This document shows, one piece after another, positions 51,162-60,888 of a stretch of DNA of 64,000 nt. Position 1 is the first letter of the stretch, and each line of letters opens with the position of its first letter. Made by a program: the position numbers and the translations under genes. The DNA comes from an uncultured Lachnospiraceae bacterium. GTDB lineage: Bacteria; Bacillota_A; Clostridia; Lachnospirales; Lachnospiraceae. Under the pieces are notes generated by a model. That model was given only the letters and a program-made list of their open reading frames with translations. It had not been told where the DNA came from and made no database searches. The stretch covers positions 1-64,000 of the forward strand of contig CANOBT010000005.1 in the NCBI GenBank assembly GCA_947564305.1. The letters run 5' to 3'.

Positions 51162-51173
51162 CGAAGCGTTTCG
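51162..51173. promoter_or_regulatory. Operator-like palindrome upstream of importer promoter
   Basis: CGAAGCGTTTCG lies about 50 bp upstream of the -35. With the leader copy at 50987-50998 the spacing (about 175 bp) would allow a DNA loop by a tetrameric LacI-type protein. Confidence 0.55.
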
Positions 51174-51225
51174 TTTGATATAAAAATGACAAATTAACAC
51201 TTTGCAGAATCGGACATTTTTATCT

Positions 51226-53058
51226 TTAGCATCCCTCGAACACCTTCACCGATGCCTCTTCCTCAAACTGCCTGGAGTACAGCTCATAATAATACCCCTT
51301 TCCGTCCAACAGTTCCTGATGTGTTCCCCGTTCCATGATTTTTCCGTCCTTCACCACAAGGATCAGATCTGCCTGGCGTATCGTAGACAAGCGGTGCGCG
51401 ATGATAAATGACGTATGTCCTTTCAGAAGCCTTGCGGTTGCCTGTTGAATCAGTTGTTCTGTCTGGGTGTCAATCGAAGAGGTTGCCTCATCCAGTACAA
51501 AAACAGCCGGATCCGCAAGGATTGCACGGGCGAACGAAATCAGCTGTTTCTCCCCGGTAGAAAGCCTGCCGCCGCTTTCTCCCACATCACTTTCATATCC
51601 CTTTTCCAGTTTTTTCACGACCTCATCCGCCGAAACGCTCCTTGCCGCCTCCTCGACCTCCGCATCTGTAGCCGAAAGCCGCCCATACCGGATATTTTCC
51701 CGGACAGTTCCTGAAAACAGATGGGGATTCTGCAGCACATACCCCATCTGGCTGTGCAGCCAGAGCTGAGAACGTTCCCGGTAATCTACGCCGTCAATCA
51801 GGATTCTTCCTGCCGTAGGCTCGAAGAAGCGTCCCATCAGATTTACCAGCGTAGACTTTCCTGCTCCCGTCTCGCCAACGATCGCTACGTTCATACCTGC
51901 GGGCACATGAAGATTAAAATGCTCTAATACATATTCTTTTCCATCCGGATACATAAAGGAAACATCCTCGAACACAATATCTCCCTTGATTTTCTCCCAG
52001 TTTTCTTCTTTCGCACAAAAGGAGTCCCCATACTTTCGAATGACATCCTCCCTGTCCACTACATTTGGTTCCTGTTCTAATAAATCCGTCACACGTTCAA
52101 TATTTGCCTGGCAGGAAATAAGTTCCGCCAGAAGTCTTGCCAACTGTTGAATCGGCTCAAAAATGATGACTGCATAGGAGATGAATACTGATAATGTGCC
52201 AAGCTTCATGATTTCCTCCTGCACCATATATCCGCCCTGTGCAAGCACTGCTGCCGCTGCGACAGAACTGAACAGCAGGATGGCAGGTACATAAACCGCA
52301 TTCAGCTTTGCAGAGCGGCCTGCCGCTCTCTGCATTTCCGATGTATGCCGGAAAAATGCTTCTTCGTTGTCCTTTTCAATCCCCATGCTTTTCGAGGTTT
52401 TGACTCCGGTAATACCTTCATTATATGCACTCGTGATCTGGGAATTTATTTTTCTCACTTTCCGGTTCCAATGAAGAATTTTATTCTGAAAATATACAGT
52501 CAGTACGGCAATACAGGGTACGATCAGCAGTATGATCAGTGCCAGACGGACATTCAAAAGAAACATGATCACAAATACACTGACCACATAGATCAGCGCC
52601 CAGAACATATCCACCAGCCCCCATGCCACCATCGTAGCAATCCTCAAGGTATCACTCATCACCCGCGCATGGATATATCCAACCGGAGTGGTATTATAGT
52701 AGGAAAATGACAATGTCTGCAAGTGTTCAAACTGCGCCCATTTTAAATCCTTTCCCAGATTCATCTCAATGGTGATTGCCGCACGGACAGACAAATAGAC
52801 ACAGACTGTCTGAAATACAATCACCAACCCATAAATGAGCGCAAAATCCCACAGCCCTTCCAGACTGCCTGGTGTGATAAACTGGTCAATGGCATAGCTC
52901 TGAAACAACGGCACAACCACATCCACACCAGCAAGAAAAATGTTGAATCCCAGTGTGATTGCAAAATATTTTTTATATGGTTTAAAAAAAGGAAGCATCT
53001 TTGCCCAGGTTCGAAAACTGAACGGTTTATTATATTCCTGCTCTTCATATGCTGCCAT
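51226..53058 (-). CDS. ABC exporter subunit, second of heterodimer
   Basis: A 610-residue ABC transporter with a six-helix membrane domain (about 35-320) and a C-terminal ATPase: Walker A GETGAGKST, signature LSTGEKQ, Walker B VFVLDEATSSID. The signature is LSTGE rather than LSGGQ. It is an ABCB-like heterodimeric exporter half; partners pump drugs, peptides or lipids outward. The ATG at 53058 has AGGAGG 8 bases upstream; a GTG 9 bases earlier is not used. It overlaps the stop of the upstream half by 14 bp, so the subunits are translationally coupled. Confidence 0.92.
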   Translation of the reverse strand: MAAYEEQEYNKPFSFRTWAKMLPFFKPYKKYFAITLGFNIFLAGVDVVVPLFQSYAIDQFITPGSLEGLWDFALIYGLVIVFQTVCVYLSVRAAITIEMNLGKDLKWAQFEHLQTLSFSYYNTTPVGYIHARVMSDTLRIATMVAWGLVDMFWALIYVVSVFVIMFLLNVRLALIILLIVPCIAVLTVYFQNKILHWNRKVRKINSQITSAYNEGITGVKTSKSMGIEKDNEEAFFRHTSEMQRAAGRSAKLNAVYVPAILLFSSVAAAAVLAQGGYMVQEEIMKLGTLSVFISYAVIIFEPIQQLARLLAELISCQANIERVTDLLEQEPNVVDREDVIRKYGDSFCAKEENWEKIKGDIVFEDVSFMYPDGKEYVLEHFNLHVPAGMNVAIVGETGAGKSTLVNLMGRFFEPTAGRILIDGVDYRERSQLWLHSQMGYVLQNPHLFSGTVRENIRYGRLSATDAEVEEAARSVSADEVVKKLEKGYESDVGESGGRLSTGEKQLISFARAILADPAVFVLDEATSSIDTQTEQLIQQATARLLKGHTSFIIAHRLSTIRQADLILVVKDGKIMERGTHQELLDGKGYYYELYSRQFEEEASVKVFEGC

Positions 53059-54895
53059 CTGCCACACCTCCTGTTCTCATTCTTTCCCTGTCGTCCTGGC
53101 TCATCTGGATATCATAAATCCTGCGGTAGATGCCTTGTCTCAGGATGAGTTCCTGGTGGCTGCCCATCTCTTCAATCCGCCCGTGGTTCAATACCAGAAT
53201 CTGGTCTGCACCCATGAGTGTCGTGATTCGATGAGAGATCAATATCACCGCAGCATCCTTCATATGATTACTCAGTGCTTTACGTATCAGGAAATCTGTC
53301 TGTGAATCTACGGCGGACAGCGAATCATCAAAGACCAGAATCGGCGCCTTTTGAAGCAGCATTCTTGCAATCGCCACACGCTGTCTCTGTCCGCCTGAGA
53401 GCGTCACGCCCCGCTCACCCACCAACGTATCATAACCGTCCGGAAAATTCATGATTGCCTCATCAATGCATGCAATCTTCGCGGCATGACGGATTTCATC
53501 CATAGATACATCCGGAGCACAGGCGGCAATATTTTCCCGGATTGTTCTGGAATATAGAAATGGTTCCTGAAGTATCACTCCTACCTGTCTGCGGAGCTGT
53601 CCGAGCGGGATATCCCTGATATCTTTTCCACCAATCCGAATCCTCCCCTGTCCCTCTCCCAATTCGTAAAGACGGGTCAGAAGCTGTATAATTGTGGATT
53701 TACCGCTTCCAGTACCACCCAGGATGCCAAAGGTACATCCTTGCGGAATATTGAAATCAATATCAGACAACACTTTTTTTGCCGGATGCAATCCGCTCTC
53801 ACCTTTTTCTGCGCCATATGCAAAATCCACATGTTCAAATCGAATATCGAAAGCTGTGTTTTCAACTCCATCATCGCAGCGAGTGCTCTTAATATCTTTT
53901 TCCGAATCCTCATACGCCTCCTCCTCTGCCCGTATGATATAATCCACACGTTCAAACGATACTCCCGCCTTGCTCATATCGGAAAGAATACGACCCAGCC
54001 CCCGGATTGGCCATACCAGTGTTGTGTTATAAGAAGCAAACGCAACGAATTCTCCGACGGAAATATTTCCGTGCACGGCTTCCATGGTCCCAAGAACAAC
54101 CACTGTGACCACCTGGAAACCGGTAATCAAGTCTCCGACTCCCCAGTATACGCCGGACAGTGTCCCAAGCCGAATCCAGAGTTTTGCAAAAATCTCATTT
54201 TTCTCCTGGAACCTGTCCATCTCAAATTTCTCTCGTCCAAAGGCACGCACCACCCGTACCCCTGTCGCATTTTCCTGCACCACTGTGGACAGCTCTCCCT
54301 CGGCTTCGTCCGCATCAATAAACCGCTTTGCAATCAGACGGTAAAAGACCGCGGAATAGACAACTACGACAGGAATAAACGCCAACACTGCCATGGACAG
54401 CTTCACATTCATGGACAGCATCATTGCCAGGGAGACCGTAATCAGAAAAACCGTACGGAATACTTCCAGAAGCTGTGTGACCACAAAATTGCGGATTACC
54501 TCCACATCAGAAGTACACCTCTGGATAATGTCACCTGTCTGGTTCCGGTCATGCCACTGCATAGGAAGTTTCTGTACATGAGCAAATAGAGCATCCCGCA
54601 TATTTTTTGCAAAGTTTTCCCCTGCCATCGCCGTATTTGCCCGGCAGACATACTGGGAAATCCCCGACAGCACCGCCACCCCAATGAGCAGAAGCGCCAG
54701 AAGCCACAGGTGCTCTGACAAATACACATGATCACTGCCATCCAGTACGGAATCTATACTGAATCTGAAAATCTGCGGAGTCAGCGCGTTCAAAACTGTT
54801 GCTGCCAGTGAGGCGGCCATAGCAGTCACGAAATATATTTTTGATCCGTCAAAAAATCGAATAATCAGGTTTAATTTCCTATATTTTGTATTCAA
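53045..54895 (-). CDS. ABC exporter subunit, first of heterodimer
   Basis: About 616 residues: a six-helix membrane domain, then an ATPase with Walker A GGTGSGKST, signature TLSGGQRQRVAIA and Walker B ILVFDDSLSAVDS. The Walker B is followed by Asp, not the catalytic Glu, so this half carries the degenerate ATP site, as is common in heterodimeric exporters. I place the start at TTG 54895, with AGGGAG upstream, because the frame further 5' runs through the terminator of the preceding gene. The partner overlaps its 3' end. The substrate is unknown. Confidence 0.9.
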   Translation of the reverse strand: MNTKYRKLNLIIRFFDGSKIYFVTAMAASLAATVLNALTPQIFRFSIDSVLDGSDHVYLSEHLWLLALLLIGVAVLSGISQYVCRANTAMAGENFAKNMRDALFAHVQKLPMQWHDRNQTGDIIQRCTSDVEVIRNFVVTQLLEVFRTVFLITVSLAMMLSMNVKLSMAVLAFIPVVVVYSAVFYRLIAKRFIDADEAEGELSTVVQENATGVRVVRAFGREKFEMDRFQEKNEIFAKLWIRLGTLSGVYWGVGDLITGFQVVTVVVLGTMEAVHGNISVGEFVAFASYNTTLVWPIRGLGRILSDMSKAGVSFERVDYIIRAEEEAYEDSEKDIKSTRCDDGVENTAFDIRFEHVDFAYGAEKGESGLHPAKKVLSDIDFNIPQGCTFGILGGTGSGKSTIIQLLTRLYELGEGQGRIRIGGKDIRDIPLGQLRRQVGVILQEPFLYSRTIRENIAACAPDVSMDEIRHAAKIACIDEAIMNFPDGYDTLVGERGVTLSGGQRQRVAIARMLLQKAPILVFDDSLSAVDSQTDFLIRKALSNHMKDAAVILISHRITTLMGADQILVLNHGRIEEMGSHQELILRQGIYRRIYDIQMSQDDRERMRTGGVADGSI

Positions 54896-54910
54896 TGCTC
54901 TTCTCCCTGC

Positions 54911-54941
54911 AAAAATCGCACCCGACAAGCTGCAGGTGCGA
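54911..54941 (-). terminator. Terminator after chemoreceptor gene
   Basis: On the minus strand TCGCACC and GGTGCGA form a perfect stem, followed by TTTTTG. It lies 21 bp past the chemoreceptor stop and immediately before the ABC exporter ribosome binding site. Confidence 0.8.
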
Positions 54942-54961
54942 TTCATCATCTGTTAAAATTT

Positions 54962-56968
54962 TTATTTCAGCCGGAACCTGGATACCAGTTGCTTCAGCAT
55001 CGCCGCCTGTCCGGACAACTCCTCGCTGGCAGCGGCGCTCTTCTCTGCCGTAACCATGTTGGACTGTACAACATCCGAGATTCTTTCGATTCCGCTGATT
55101 ACCTCTTCGGTCGCTGACGCCTGTTTTGCTGAGTAATCCGCGATTCCCTCTATCAGCTTGCTCACCTCTTCTGACTGGGCCACCACTTCCATCATGGAAG
55201 CCGCCGTATCCTGCGCCATCTGAGAACCTTCCTCCACTGCTTCTACTGTCTGGCCGATTAATACGGTCGTGTTCTTCGCCGCCTCGGAAGATTTACCGGC
55301 AAGGTTGCGGACCTCATCCGCCACAACAGCAAAGCCTTTTCCTGCCGTACCTGCCCGCGCCGCCTCCACAGCCGCATTCAAAGCCAGTATATTCGTCTGG
55401 AACGCGATATCCTCGATAGTTTTGATAATGCTGTGGATTTCTGTAGATTTCTCGCTAATCTTCTGGATTGCCTCATTCATATGCTGCATCTTATCATTAC
55501 TTTCCAAAATGCGCTTCCCAACGTCCTGAGAAATCTGGCTGGCCTTTTTAGCTCCTGCCGCAGTCTTTTGAATCCCGTCAGATACTTCATTCATATGAGC
55601 CGCCAGAGATTCTACCGCATCAGTCTGCTGTGAAGAGCCCAGAGACAATGTCTGTGCCCCCTCCGAAACATATTGCGAACCTTCCGCCACCTGACCTGCT
55701 GCTACGTTAATCTGTCCCAATGTCTCATTCAATGACAAAGAAATCTGCTGTAAAGATTCCTTAATCTTCGCAAATTCACCCTGATAATCATGCTGCAGCG
55801 TAAATGCAAGATCACCTTGGGAAATATCCTGCAGTTTTTCGGAAACTTCATTGATGTAATCTACATAATCACGCAGCCGGACCACGGTCTGTCCGAAGTT
55901 ATCCGCCAGTTCACCCAGTTCATCGTTAGAGTCATGACGAATTGTCTGGTCCAGTTCGCCCTCTGCAATCTTCGCAGCAACCCCGCTCAATTCAGCCACT
56001 GGTTTACCAATAATATTTCTCACCAGGATAATCAGAAGAATGACCGCAACGAGTACTGCGACAACAGAGACCATAATCATAATCATTGTTAATGTACGCA
56101 GTTCTGACAGAGCCTCTCCTCTGGATACATAAGCCACTGCCATCCAACCGCTGTTCGGAACCTGCTCAACTTGTATGTATGTACTGTCATCATAAAGGGA
56201 CAGTCCTGATCGCCCTTTTTCTATCTGCTGCGCAGCATACGCATACATATCGCCGCTGAATTCGCTTAAACTCCGCCCGGTCATGCCCTCATCACGATGT
56301 CCGATGATCGTTCCGGTCTGAGTATCCACAAGAAATACCCCGCCTGTTTCCTCTAACTGGATTTCCTCTACAATATCCGAAATAGAATCCAGATATACAT
56401 CAGCGGCCGCAACACCGCGCGCTGCCCCATTCGCATCCTTTAATATCCCGGAAGCACCTACTACATAGGACTGGCTGTCCTCGTCAAAATAGACCTCTCC
56501 CAGTTGAAAATCTTCTGACTGCAGGCCGTCCTGATACCATGATTTCTCACGTGCATTATATTCAGGTCCCGGCACGAATGATGCATGATAAAGTGAACCG
56601 TCTGTATATGCCACATACAATCCGGCCGGATATGCTTCATTTTGATTCACCGTGTGCCGGATATATTCCATCATTGCAGGGGTATCCATATTCTCATACT
56701 CAATGGTATCCCGCTGCATCTCCAGCATAGTCAGTGTTTTGTCAATCCAGCCGCTAGTCTCATGAACTGCTTTATCCGTAGTTTCCTGAATTAAATTCTC
56801 GCTCTTATCCAACAGTGCACTAGTAACACGGCCATACACGATCAGCAGCAATGCCACCACCATAACTACGATAATAACCACACTTGCACCGGTCAGTTTC
56901 GCTGCGATACCTCGTTTCCTTTTTTTAGATGTTGTCCTGGGCTTATCCTGTGTCTTCTTTCCTTTCAT
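54962..56968 (-). CDS. Methyl-accepting chemotaxis protein with dCache sensor
   Basis: A 668-residue chemoreceptor. A basic N-terminus precedes transmembrane helix 1 (about 27-48), then a dCache-type outer domain (about 50-300; YNAREKSWY and [15 protein letters not shown] are ligand-pocket-like). A second helix (about 305-325), HAMP and a coiled-coil signalling domain follow, with the hairpin tip near [33 protein letters not shown]. It senses a small molecule outside, possibly an amino acid, and controls CheA. It has its own promoter and terminator. No other chemotaxis gene is in the window. Confidence 0.93.
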   Translation of the reverse strand: MKGKKTQDKPRTTSKKRKRGIAAKLTGASVVIIVVMVVALLLIVYGRVTSALLDKSENLIQETTDKAVHETSGWIDKTLTMLEMQRDTIEYENMDTPAMMEYIRHTVNQNEAYPAGLYVAYTDGSLYHASFVPGPEYNAREKSWYQDGLQSEDFQLGEVYFDEDSQSYVVGASGILKDANGAARGVAAADVYLDSISDIVEEIQLEETGGVFLVDTQTGTIIGHRDEGMTGRSLSEFSGDMYAYAAQQIEKGRSGLSLYDDSTYIQVEQVPNSGWMAVAYVSRGEALSELRTLTMIMIMVSVVAVLVAVILLIILVRNIIGKPVAELSGVAAKIAEGELDQTIRHDSNDELGELADNFGQTVVRLRDYVDYINEVSEKLQDISQGDLAFTLQHDYQGEFAKIKESLQQISLSLNETLGQINVAAGQVAEGSQYVSEGAQTLSLGSSQQTDAVESLAAHMNEVSDGIQKTAAGAKKASQISQDVGKRILESNDKMQHMNEAIQKISEKSTEIHSIIKTIEDIAFQTNILALNAAVEAARAGTAGKGFAVVADEVRNLAGKSSEAAKNTTVLIGQTVEAVEEGSQMAQDTAASMMEVVAQSEEVSKLIEGIADYSAKQASATEEVISGIERISDVVQSNMVTAEKSAAASEELSGQAAMLKQLVSRFRLK

Positions 56969-57132
56969 CTCCCAATCTCCTTTTTATTTTTTTCTGTACT
57001 TTTCTGAAGAACAAAGCCAAACTGTATCTCTTATTGAATATAGGAAGTTCAATAAGTATACCCGTGGGACATCTGATAAATTATGAATTCTGCCCTCCGA
57101 ATATAAATTATTATAAATTATTTTGTATAATA

Positions 57133-57161
57133 ATACTATAAGAAAACCTGCGAAAAGTCAA
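57133..57161 (-). promoter_or_regulatory. Promoter of chemoreceptor gene
   Basis: On the minus strand TTGACT (57156-57161), 17 bp, TAGTAT (57133-57138). The leader has a CTTATTGAA/TTCAATAAG hairpin (57030-57056). A plus-strand TATAAT at 57208-57213 may serve the divergent lipoprotein gene. The 56969-57290 gap holds nothing else I can name. Confidence 0.55.
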
Positions 57162-57290
57162 TGAAATCAACAAAAATCAGGCAGTTCCTTTTTTCTTTTC
57201 TATATGCTATAATAAAAGCCGCGCTCTAACGAAGAAAATCGTTTGAGGGCAGGGAAACATATCATACAAAAAAGAAAAGGAGTTTGGAAT

Positions 57291-57818
57291 ATGAATAAGA
57301 AATTTTTAAAGAAACAAAAGTCATTTATTCTCTGTATGATGCTGGCTGCGTCTTTTGCGCTGGCTGCTGCCGGCTGCGGCGGCGGCACAGATAAGGAAAA
57401 TTCCGCCGCATCTACATCAGAACAGGATACCTCCAATAAAACTGCTGATAAAACAGAAGCCGATTCTGACTCCAAGGCAGAAAAAGAAGCCGATACTCAG
57501 ACGGATGTTCAGGTTGTTGGGGAAGGCAGTACACAATTTGATTTTACCGTGACAGACCAGGACGGAAACGAAACACAGTTTGAAGTCCACACAGGCAAAG
57601 AAACTGTTGGGGAAGCATTGCAGGAACTTGATTTAATAGACGGGGATGACGGAGAATATGGCCTCTATGTAAAAACAGTGAATGGCATCACAGTGGATTA
57701 TGACAAAGACGGTGCGTACTGGGCTTTCTATGTAAACGATGAATATGCACAGACAGGTGTAGACTCTACCGAGATTACAGAGGGAGACAGCTACGCCTTT
57801 AAGGTGGAAAAAGGTTGA
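57291..57818 (+). CDS. DUF4430-type surface lipoprotein
   Basis: A 175-residue lipoprotein. The signal ends at LAAAGC (cysteine about residue 29). A Ser/Thr/Asp/Lys-rich linker follows (to about 85), then a C-terminal domain with VGEALQELDLIDGDDGEYGLYVKTVNGI and YWAFYVNDEYAQTGVD. That pattern is DUF4430, related to the C-terminal domain of transcobalamin. AAGGAG precedes the ATG at 57291. The next gene, an ECF S-component, overlaps by 4 bp, so this protein probably hands a substrate, possibly a cobalamin-type vitamin, to it. Confidence 0.8.
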   Translation: MNKKFLKKQKSFILCMMLAASFALAAAGCGGGTDKENSAASTSEQDTSNKTADKTEADSDSKAEKEADTQTDVQVVGEGSTQFDFTVTDQDGNETQFEVHTGKETVGEALQELDLIDGDDGEYGLYVKTVNGITVDYDKDGAYWAFYVNDEYAQTGVDSTEITEGDSYAFKVEKG

Positions 57819-58333
57819 AACCTACAACGAAAGAAATCACGGTCTTTGCAATGCTGGGGGCCGTGATGTATGCATCAAAAATCCTGATGGAACTGGCGCC
57901 AAATATTCATCTGCTCGGCGTATTTACGATTGCTTTTACAGTAGTATACCGTAAAAAAGCGCTGTATCCCATTTATATCTATGTCATCTTGAATGGGATT
58001 TTCAGCGGCTTTGCAGCATGGTGGGTGCCTTATTTATATATATGGACTGTCCTGTGGGGAATTGTCATGCTCCTTCCTGAAAAGATGCCCAAGAGAGTGC
58101 GGCCTCTCGTGTATATGGCGGTGTGTGCTGCACATGGTTTCTTATTTGGAACTCTGTACGCCCCGGCGCAGGCCATTATGTTTGGGATGAGCTTCCAGGG
58201 AATGATTTCCTGGATTATTGCAGGACTGCCGTGGGATTTTATACACGGCGTCAGTAATTTTTTCTGTGGGATATTGATTGTACCGATTATTTCCGTATTG
58301 AGGCTTGCGGAACAATATACTGCATCGGACTGA
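57815..58333 (+). CDS. ECF transporter S-component
   Basis: A 172-residue membrane protein with about five or six hydrophobic helices, starting KEITVFAMLGAVMYASKILMELAPNIHLLG, a typical S-component opening. A later FGMSFQGMISWIIAGLPWDFIHGVSNFF segment matches the family's conserved C-terminal helices. It binds a micronutrient and docks on a shared ECF energising module, which is not in the window. It starts with TTG overlapping the lipoprotein stop (TTGA). The substrate is not fixed; the DUF4430 partner hints at cobalamin. Confidence 0.78.
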   Translation: MKPTTKEITVFAMLGAVMYASKILMELAPNIHLLGVFTIAFTVVYRKKALYPIYIYVILNGIFSGFAAWWVPYLYIWTVLWGIVMLLPEKMPKRVRPLVYMAVCAAHGFLFGTLYAPAQAIMFGMSFQGMISWIIAGLPWDFIHGVSNFFCGILIVPIISVLRLAEQYTASD

Positions 58334-58354
58334 CCCGGAAATCTTATTATTTTA

Positions 58355-58424
58355 GAAAATTGTAACTATCAGAACGGCAGGCCGCACCCTCGTCTGCCCC
58401 ACAGACTATCTGCTGCTAAAGCAA
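58355..58424. repeat. Partial MITE-like element
   Basis: GAAAATTGTAACTATCAGAA and the following GGCAGGCCGCA...CTGCTGCTAAAGCA match one half of the palindromic element at 30253-30444. The other half is missing. It ends just before the ribosome binding site of the next gene. Confidence 0.6.
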
Positions 58425-58440
58425 GGAAAGGGTAATGATT

Positions 58441-59727
58441 ATGAATGGTAAAAGAATCGTAAAAGTAACAGAACAAATTATCCGGCTTACGGATGTACAC
58501 TCAATAGGCGTCATTGGCGACCCGGGATGCGAGGGGCTCGGAACGTATAATATGAAAGTATATGCCGGCGCTTTAGAGGAAAGCAGCAAGGATGATATTA
58601 CACTGGTGGTTGGAGACCTTGTGCCGATTGGGACAAACCATTATTACCAGACTATACAGGATATGACGGAAACCCTTGCCGGGAATGACGTCTATTGTCT
58701 CCGCGGAAACCATGACACAGGCGCTTACACTGATTACTTCGGGCATAAAAACTATGCTCTGCTCACAGAACATTTTGCTGTAGTTGTGCTGGACAATGCT
58801 TTGCGTACCTTCGAGGAAGAGGGGCTCACCCTTCTATCTGAAGTCCTTGCAATGGATGAAGTTCAGCAGGTGATCATCGCGTTCCATATCCCGGTTCCCA
58901 ATCATTTTATTTTAAACTGTGTTTCCGAAGAAGAATTTTCCCGTCTTCAAAATGCGTATAAACCGTGGAAGGATAAAGTAAAGTATCTGCTCTGCGGCCA
59001 TGTGCATTCCAGATTCATTGACCTTGTGGACGGAATCCCACTTATATGCACCGGAGGCGCCGGCGCTATGATCGAGGATGTATCAAAGGATATCAAAGCC
59101 TGTGATGTGGAACATCATATCGTCCACTTTTTTGAAAAGGATGGCGCATTGGATTACCAGATTGCCAATCTTTCCGATGACTGTTATGGACGGGAAAGCG
59201 AGAATGATGTCTTAAACCAGAAACTAAGCGAAACCGTACAGGGAGAATTGATGGCACATTTTAAATATCTGATGTTTGCAGACCGGGCTGAGCGCAGGGG
59301 CTTTGTACAAATTTCCAATCTTTTCCGTGCCCTTGCAGCCTCCGAATATCACCATGCCCGGAATTTCTATTCTGTTCTGGAGCGTCCCGCTGCCTTTATG
59401 GAATCTATCGGAACCTATGTGCCGGGAGAATCATTTGAATATGAACATCTGTATAAAATGATGGCTGCGTATGCCAAAGAGCATCAAAGTCCTCTTACAG
59501 AACAGGCTTACGAAGGTGCTTCCGCCGCCGAAAAGGTGCATGCCGCCCTTCTGGAAAAAGCGGCAGATGTAGAAAACTTCTCAGAGGACACCATCTATGT
59601 CTGCCCCATCTGCGGATATGTCATGACCGGAGAGTCCGTTTCGGAGCGCTGTCCTGTGTGCGGCGGACCAAAACGTCAGTACGAGGTATTTGAGAACCAT
59701 AATGATAACGGTGAAAAACAGGAATAA
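58441..59727 (+). CDS. Metallophosphoesterase-rubrerythrin fusion protein
   Basis: About 428 residues in three parts. Residues 1-250 are a calcineurin-like phosphoesterase: GDPGCEG, GDLVPIG, GNHD, FHIP and GHVHSR in order, giving the two-metal site. About 265-375 is a ferritin-like rubrerythrin domain (GELMAHFKYLMFADRAE and ASEYHHARNF with the di-iron Glu/His). The end is a rubredoxin-like knuckle, CPICGY and CPVCGG. The ATG at 58441 has GGAAAGGG 8 bases upstream. The fusion suggests a redox- or peroxide-linked phosphodiesterase. Substrate and oxidant are unknown. Confidence 0.85.
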   Translation: MNGKRIVKVTEQIIRLTDVHSIGVIGDPGCEGLGTYNMKVYAGALEESSKDDITLVVGDLVPIGTNHYYQTIQDMTETLAGNDVYCLRGNHDTGAYTDYFGHKNYALLTEHFAVVVLDNALRTFEEEGLTLLSEVLAMDEVQQVIIAFHIPVPNHFILNCVSEEEFSRLQNAYKPWKDKVKYLLCGHVHSRFIDLVDGIPLICTGGAGAMIEDVSKDIKACDVEHHIVHFFEKDGALDYQIANLSDDCYGRESENDVLNQKLSETVQGELMAHFKYLMFADRAERRGFVQISNLFRALAASEYHHARNFYSVLERPAAFMESIGTYVPGESFEYEHLYKMMAAYAKEHQSPLTEQAYEGASAAEKVHAALLEKAADVENFSEDTIYVCPICGYVMTGESVSERCPVCGGPKRQYEVFENHNDNGEKQE

Positions 59728-59800
59728 GGGTTATGAAATGTTAGAATCATGTTTCCGGTATTCACATCATAATATAAATTTTCGATTTCGATAATCAAAA

Positions 59801-59844
59801 CAGGTGTAAAGTCTTTTTATTATCCGATAAAGACTTTACACCTG
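59801..59844. terminator. Bidirectional terminator between convergent genes
   Basis: CAGGTGTAAAGTCTTT and AAAGACTTTACACCTG form a perfect 16-bp stem around a 12-base loop, between the fusion gene and the minus-strand lipoprotein. Confidence 0.8.
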
Positions 59845-59884
59845 TTCCTATCTTACTTATGGATACTCAGCATTTACAAATAGC

Positions 59885-60844
59885 TTACCTGTTCCAAAGA
59901 ACCTGAGTCTCTTGTTTGATTACAATTCCATCCTCCCGTGCGCAGAATGTTGTCAGACAGACCTCCTTGCCCGGATTATAATCATACACTTCCCGGCACA
60001 TGTTCTTTTCTCCTGACGCCTCCGCTTTTTCCATTTCCACCAGAATATACTCCGTATCCGGCTCCGCTGTCATCTGCTCCGGCACCTCTTCCGGTTTATA
60101 TATATCTTGTTTGACAATCTGATGTTCCCGATTCATCTGACAGATTGTAATCTGAACAGGTCTATACATATATGCATACTGGACAGTCACATTACACTTC
60201 CCTGCTTTCCTTTTCCCATCCTCCATAACTGTTGCTTCTCCGCTGAACGTGGAGAGAAGTGATTCTCCCTCAGACGCAGCGCCGCTTTTGGCGACTCCCT
60301 GCCCACGGGTAACATAAATATCTCCGCTCGCGGTCTGGTAGACCGGATTTGCATAATATACTGTATCTTCACTTGCTTTTTCCGGCAGTATATAAACAGT
60401 CCCGCTGATATGATGTTCTTCGGCGTCCTCCGATTCACTGTAGCTGATATTCGTATCACTGATTCCTTCCGAACATACAGCGCCCCAATACGCTTCTCCG
60501 TTTCCCGGCGTCCACAGCGGGGTAAACAGATTGATACCGTCCAGATTGCCGAAAGAGAGCTCCCAGTCTATGGGATCATCTCCTTTGCTTTTATCAATCT
60601 CGGCATACAATTTCCCCTCATATTTTGTACCTGACGGCAATGAAACCTCCTGCCCGTCTTTCAGCGCAGATGCATGGTCATTCACGTATTGCTCTATATG
60701 GAACAAATCCAAAAACTCCGTGGTGATGAATACCCCGATCATCCGGTCGTCCGAACCGGCATCCGGGGTGAACGAAGAACAGTTACATAGAGATAAAACA
60801 ATCGGTACGCTTATGATACAGCTCAAAAATTTTTTGTTCTTCAT
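59885..60844 (-). CDS. Lipoprotein of unknown function (319 aa)
   Basis: The N-terminus MKNKKFLSCIISVPIVLSLCNC is a lipoprotein signal with the lipidated cysteine near residue 22. The mature part is acidic and mostly strand-like, with several NPVYQTASGDIYVT-type segments and a disulfide-capable C-terminus. I do not recognise a family. GGAGG lies 9 bases before the ATG at 60844; an ATG 6 bases earlier is too close to that site. It is alone between a terminator and ptsI. Confidence 0.7.
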   Translation of the reverse strand: MKNKKFLSCIISVPIVLSLCNCSSFTPDAGSDDRMIGVFITTEFLDLFHIEQYVNDHASALKDGQEVSLPSGTKYEGKLYAEIDKSKGDDPIDWELSFGNLDGINLFTPLWTPGNGEAYWGAVCSEGISDTNISYSESEDAEEHHISGTVYILPEKASEDTVYYANPVYQTASGDIYVTRGQGVAKSGAASEGESLLSTFSGEATVMEDGKRKAGKCNVTVQYAYMYRPVQITICQMNREHQIVKQDIYKPEEVPEQMTAEPDTEYILVEMEKAEASGEKNMCREVYDYNPGKEVCLTTFCAREDGIVIKQETQVLWNR

Positions 60845-60888
60845 ATTCATTCACCTCCGGATTCTAAATTCTTGCATTTCCCACATCG

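Noticed and set aside
51162..51173. Palindrome as a CcpA cre site
   Set aside because: It lacks the TG...CA ends of cre; the match to the other CGAARCGTTTCG sites favours a LacI-type operator.
57160..57290. Cobalamin riboswitch before the DUF4430-ECF pair
   Set aside because: Only a short imperfect hairpin is present and I could not find the conserved B12-box-like sequence; the space is also too short.
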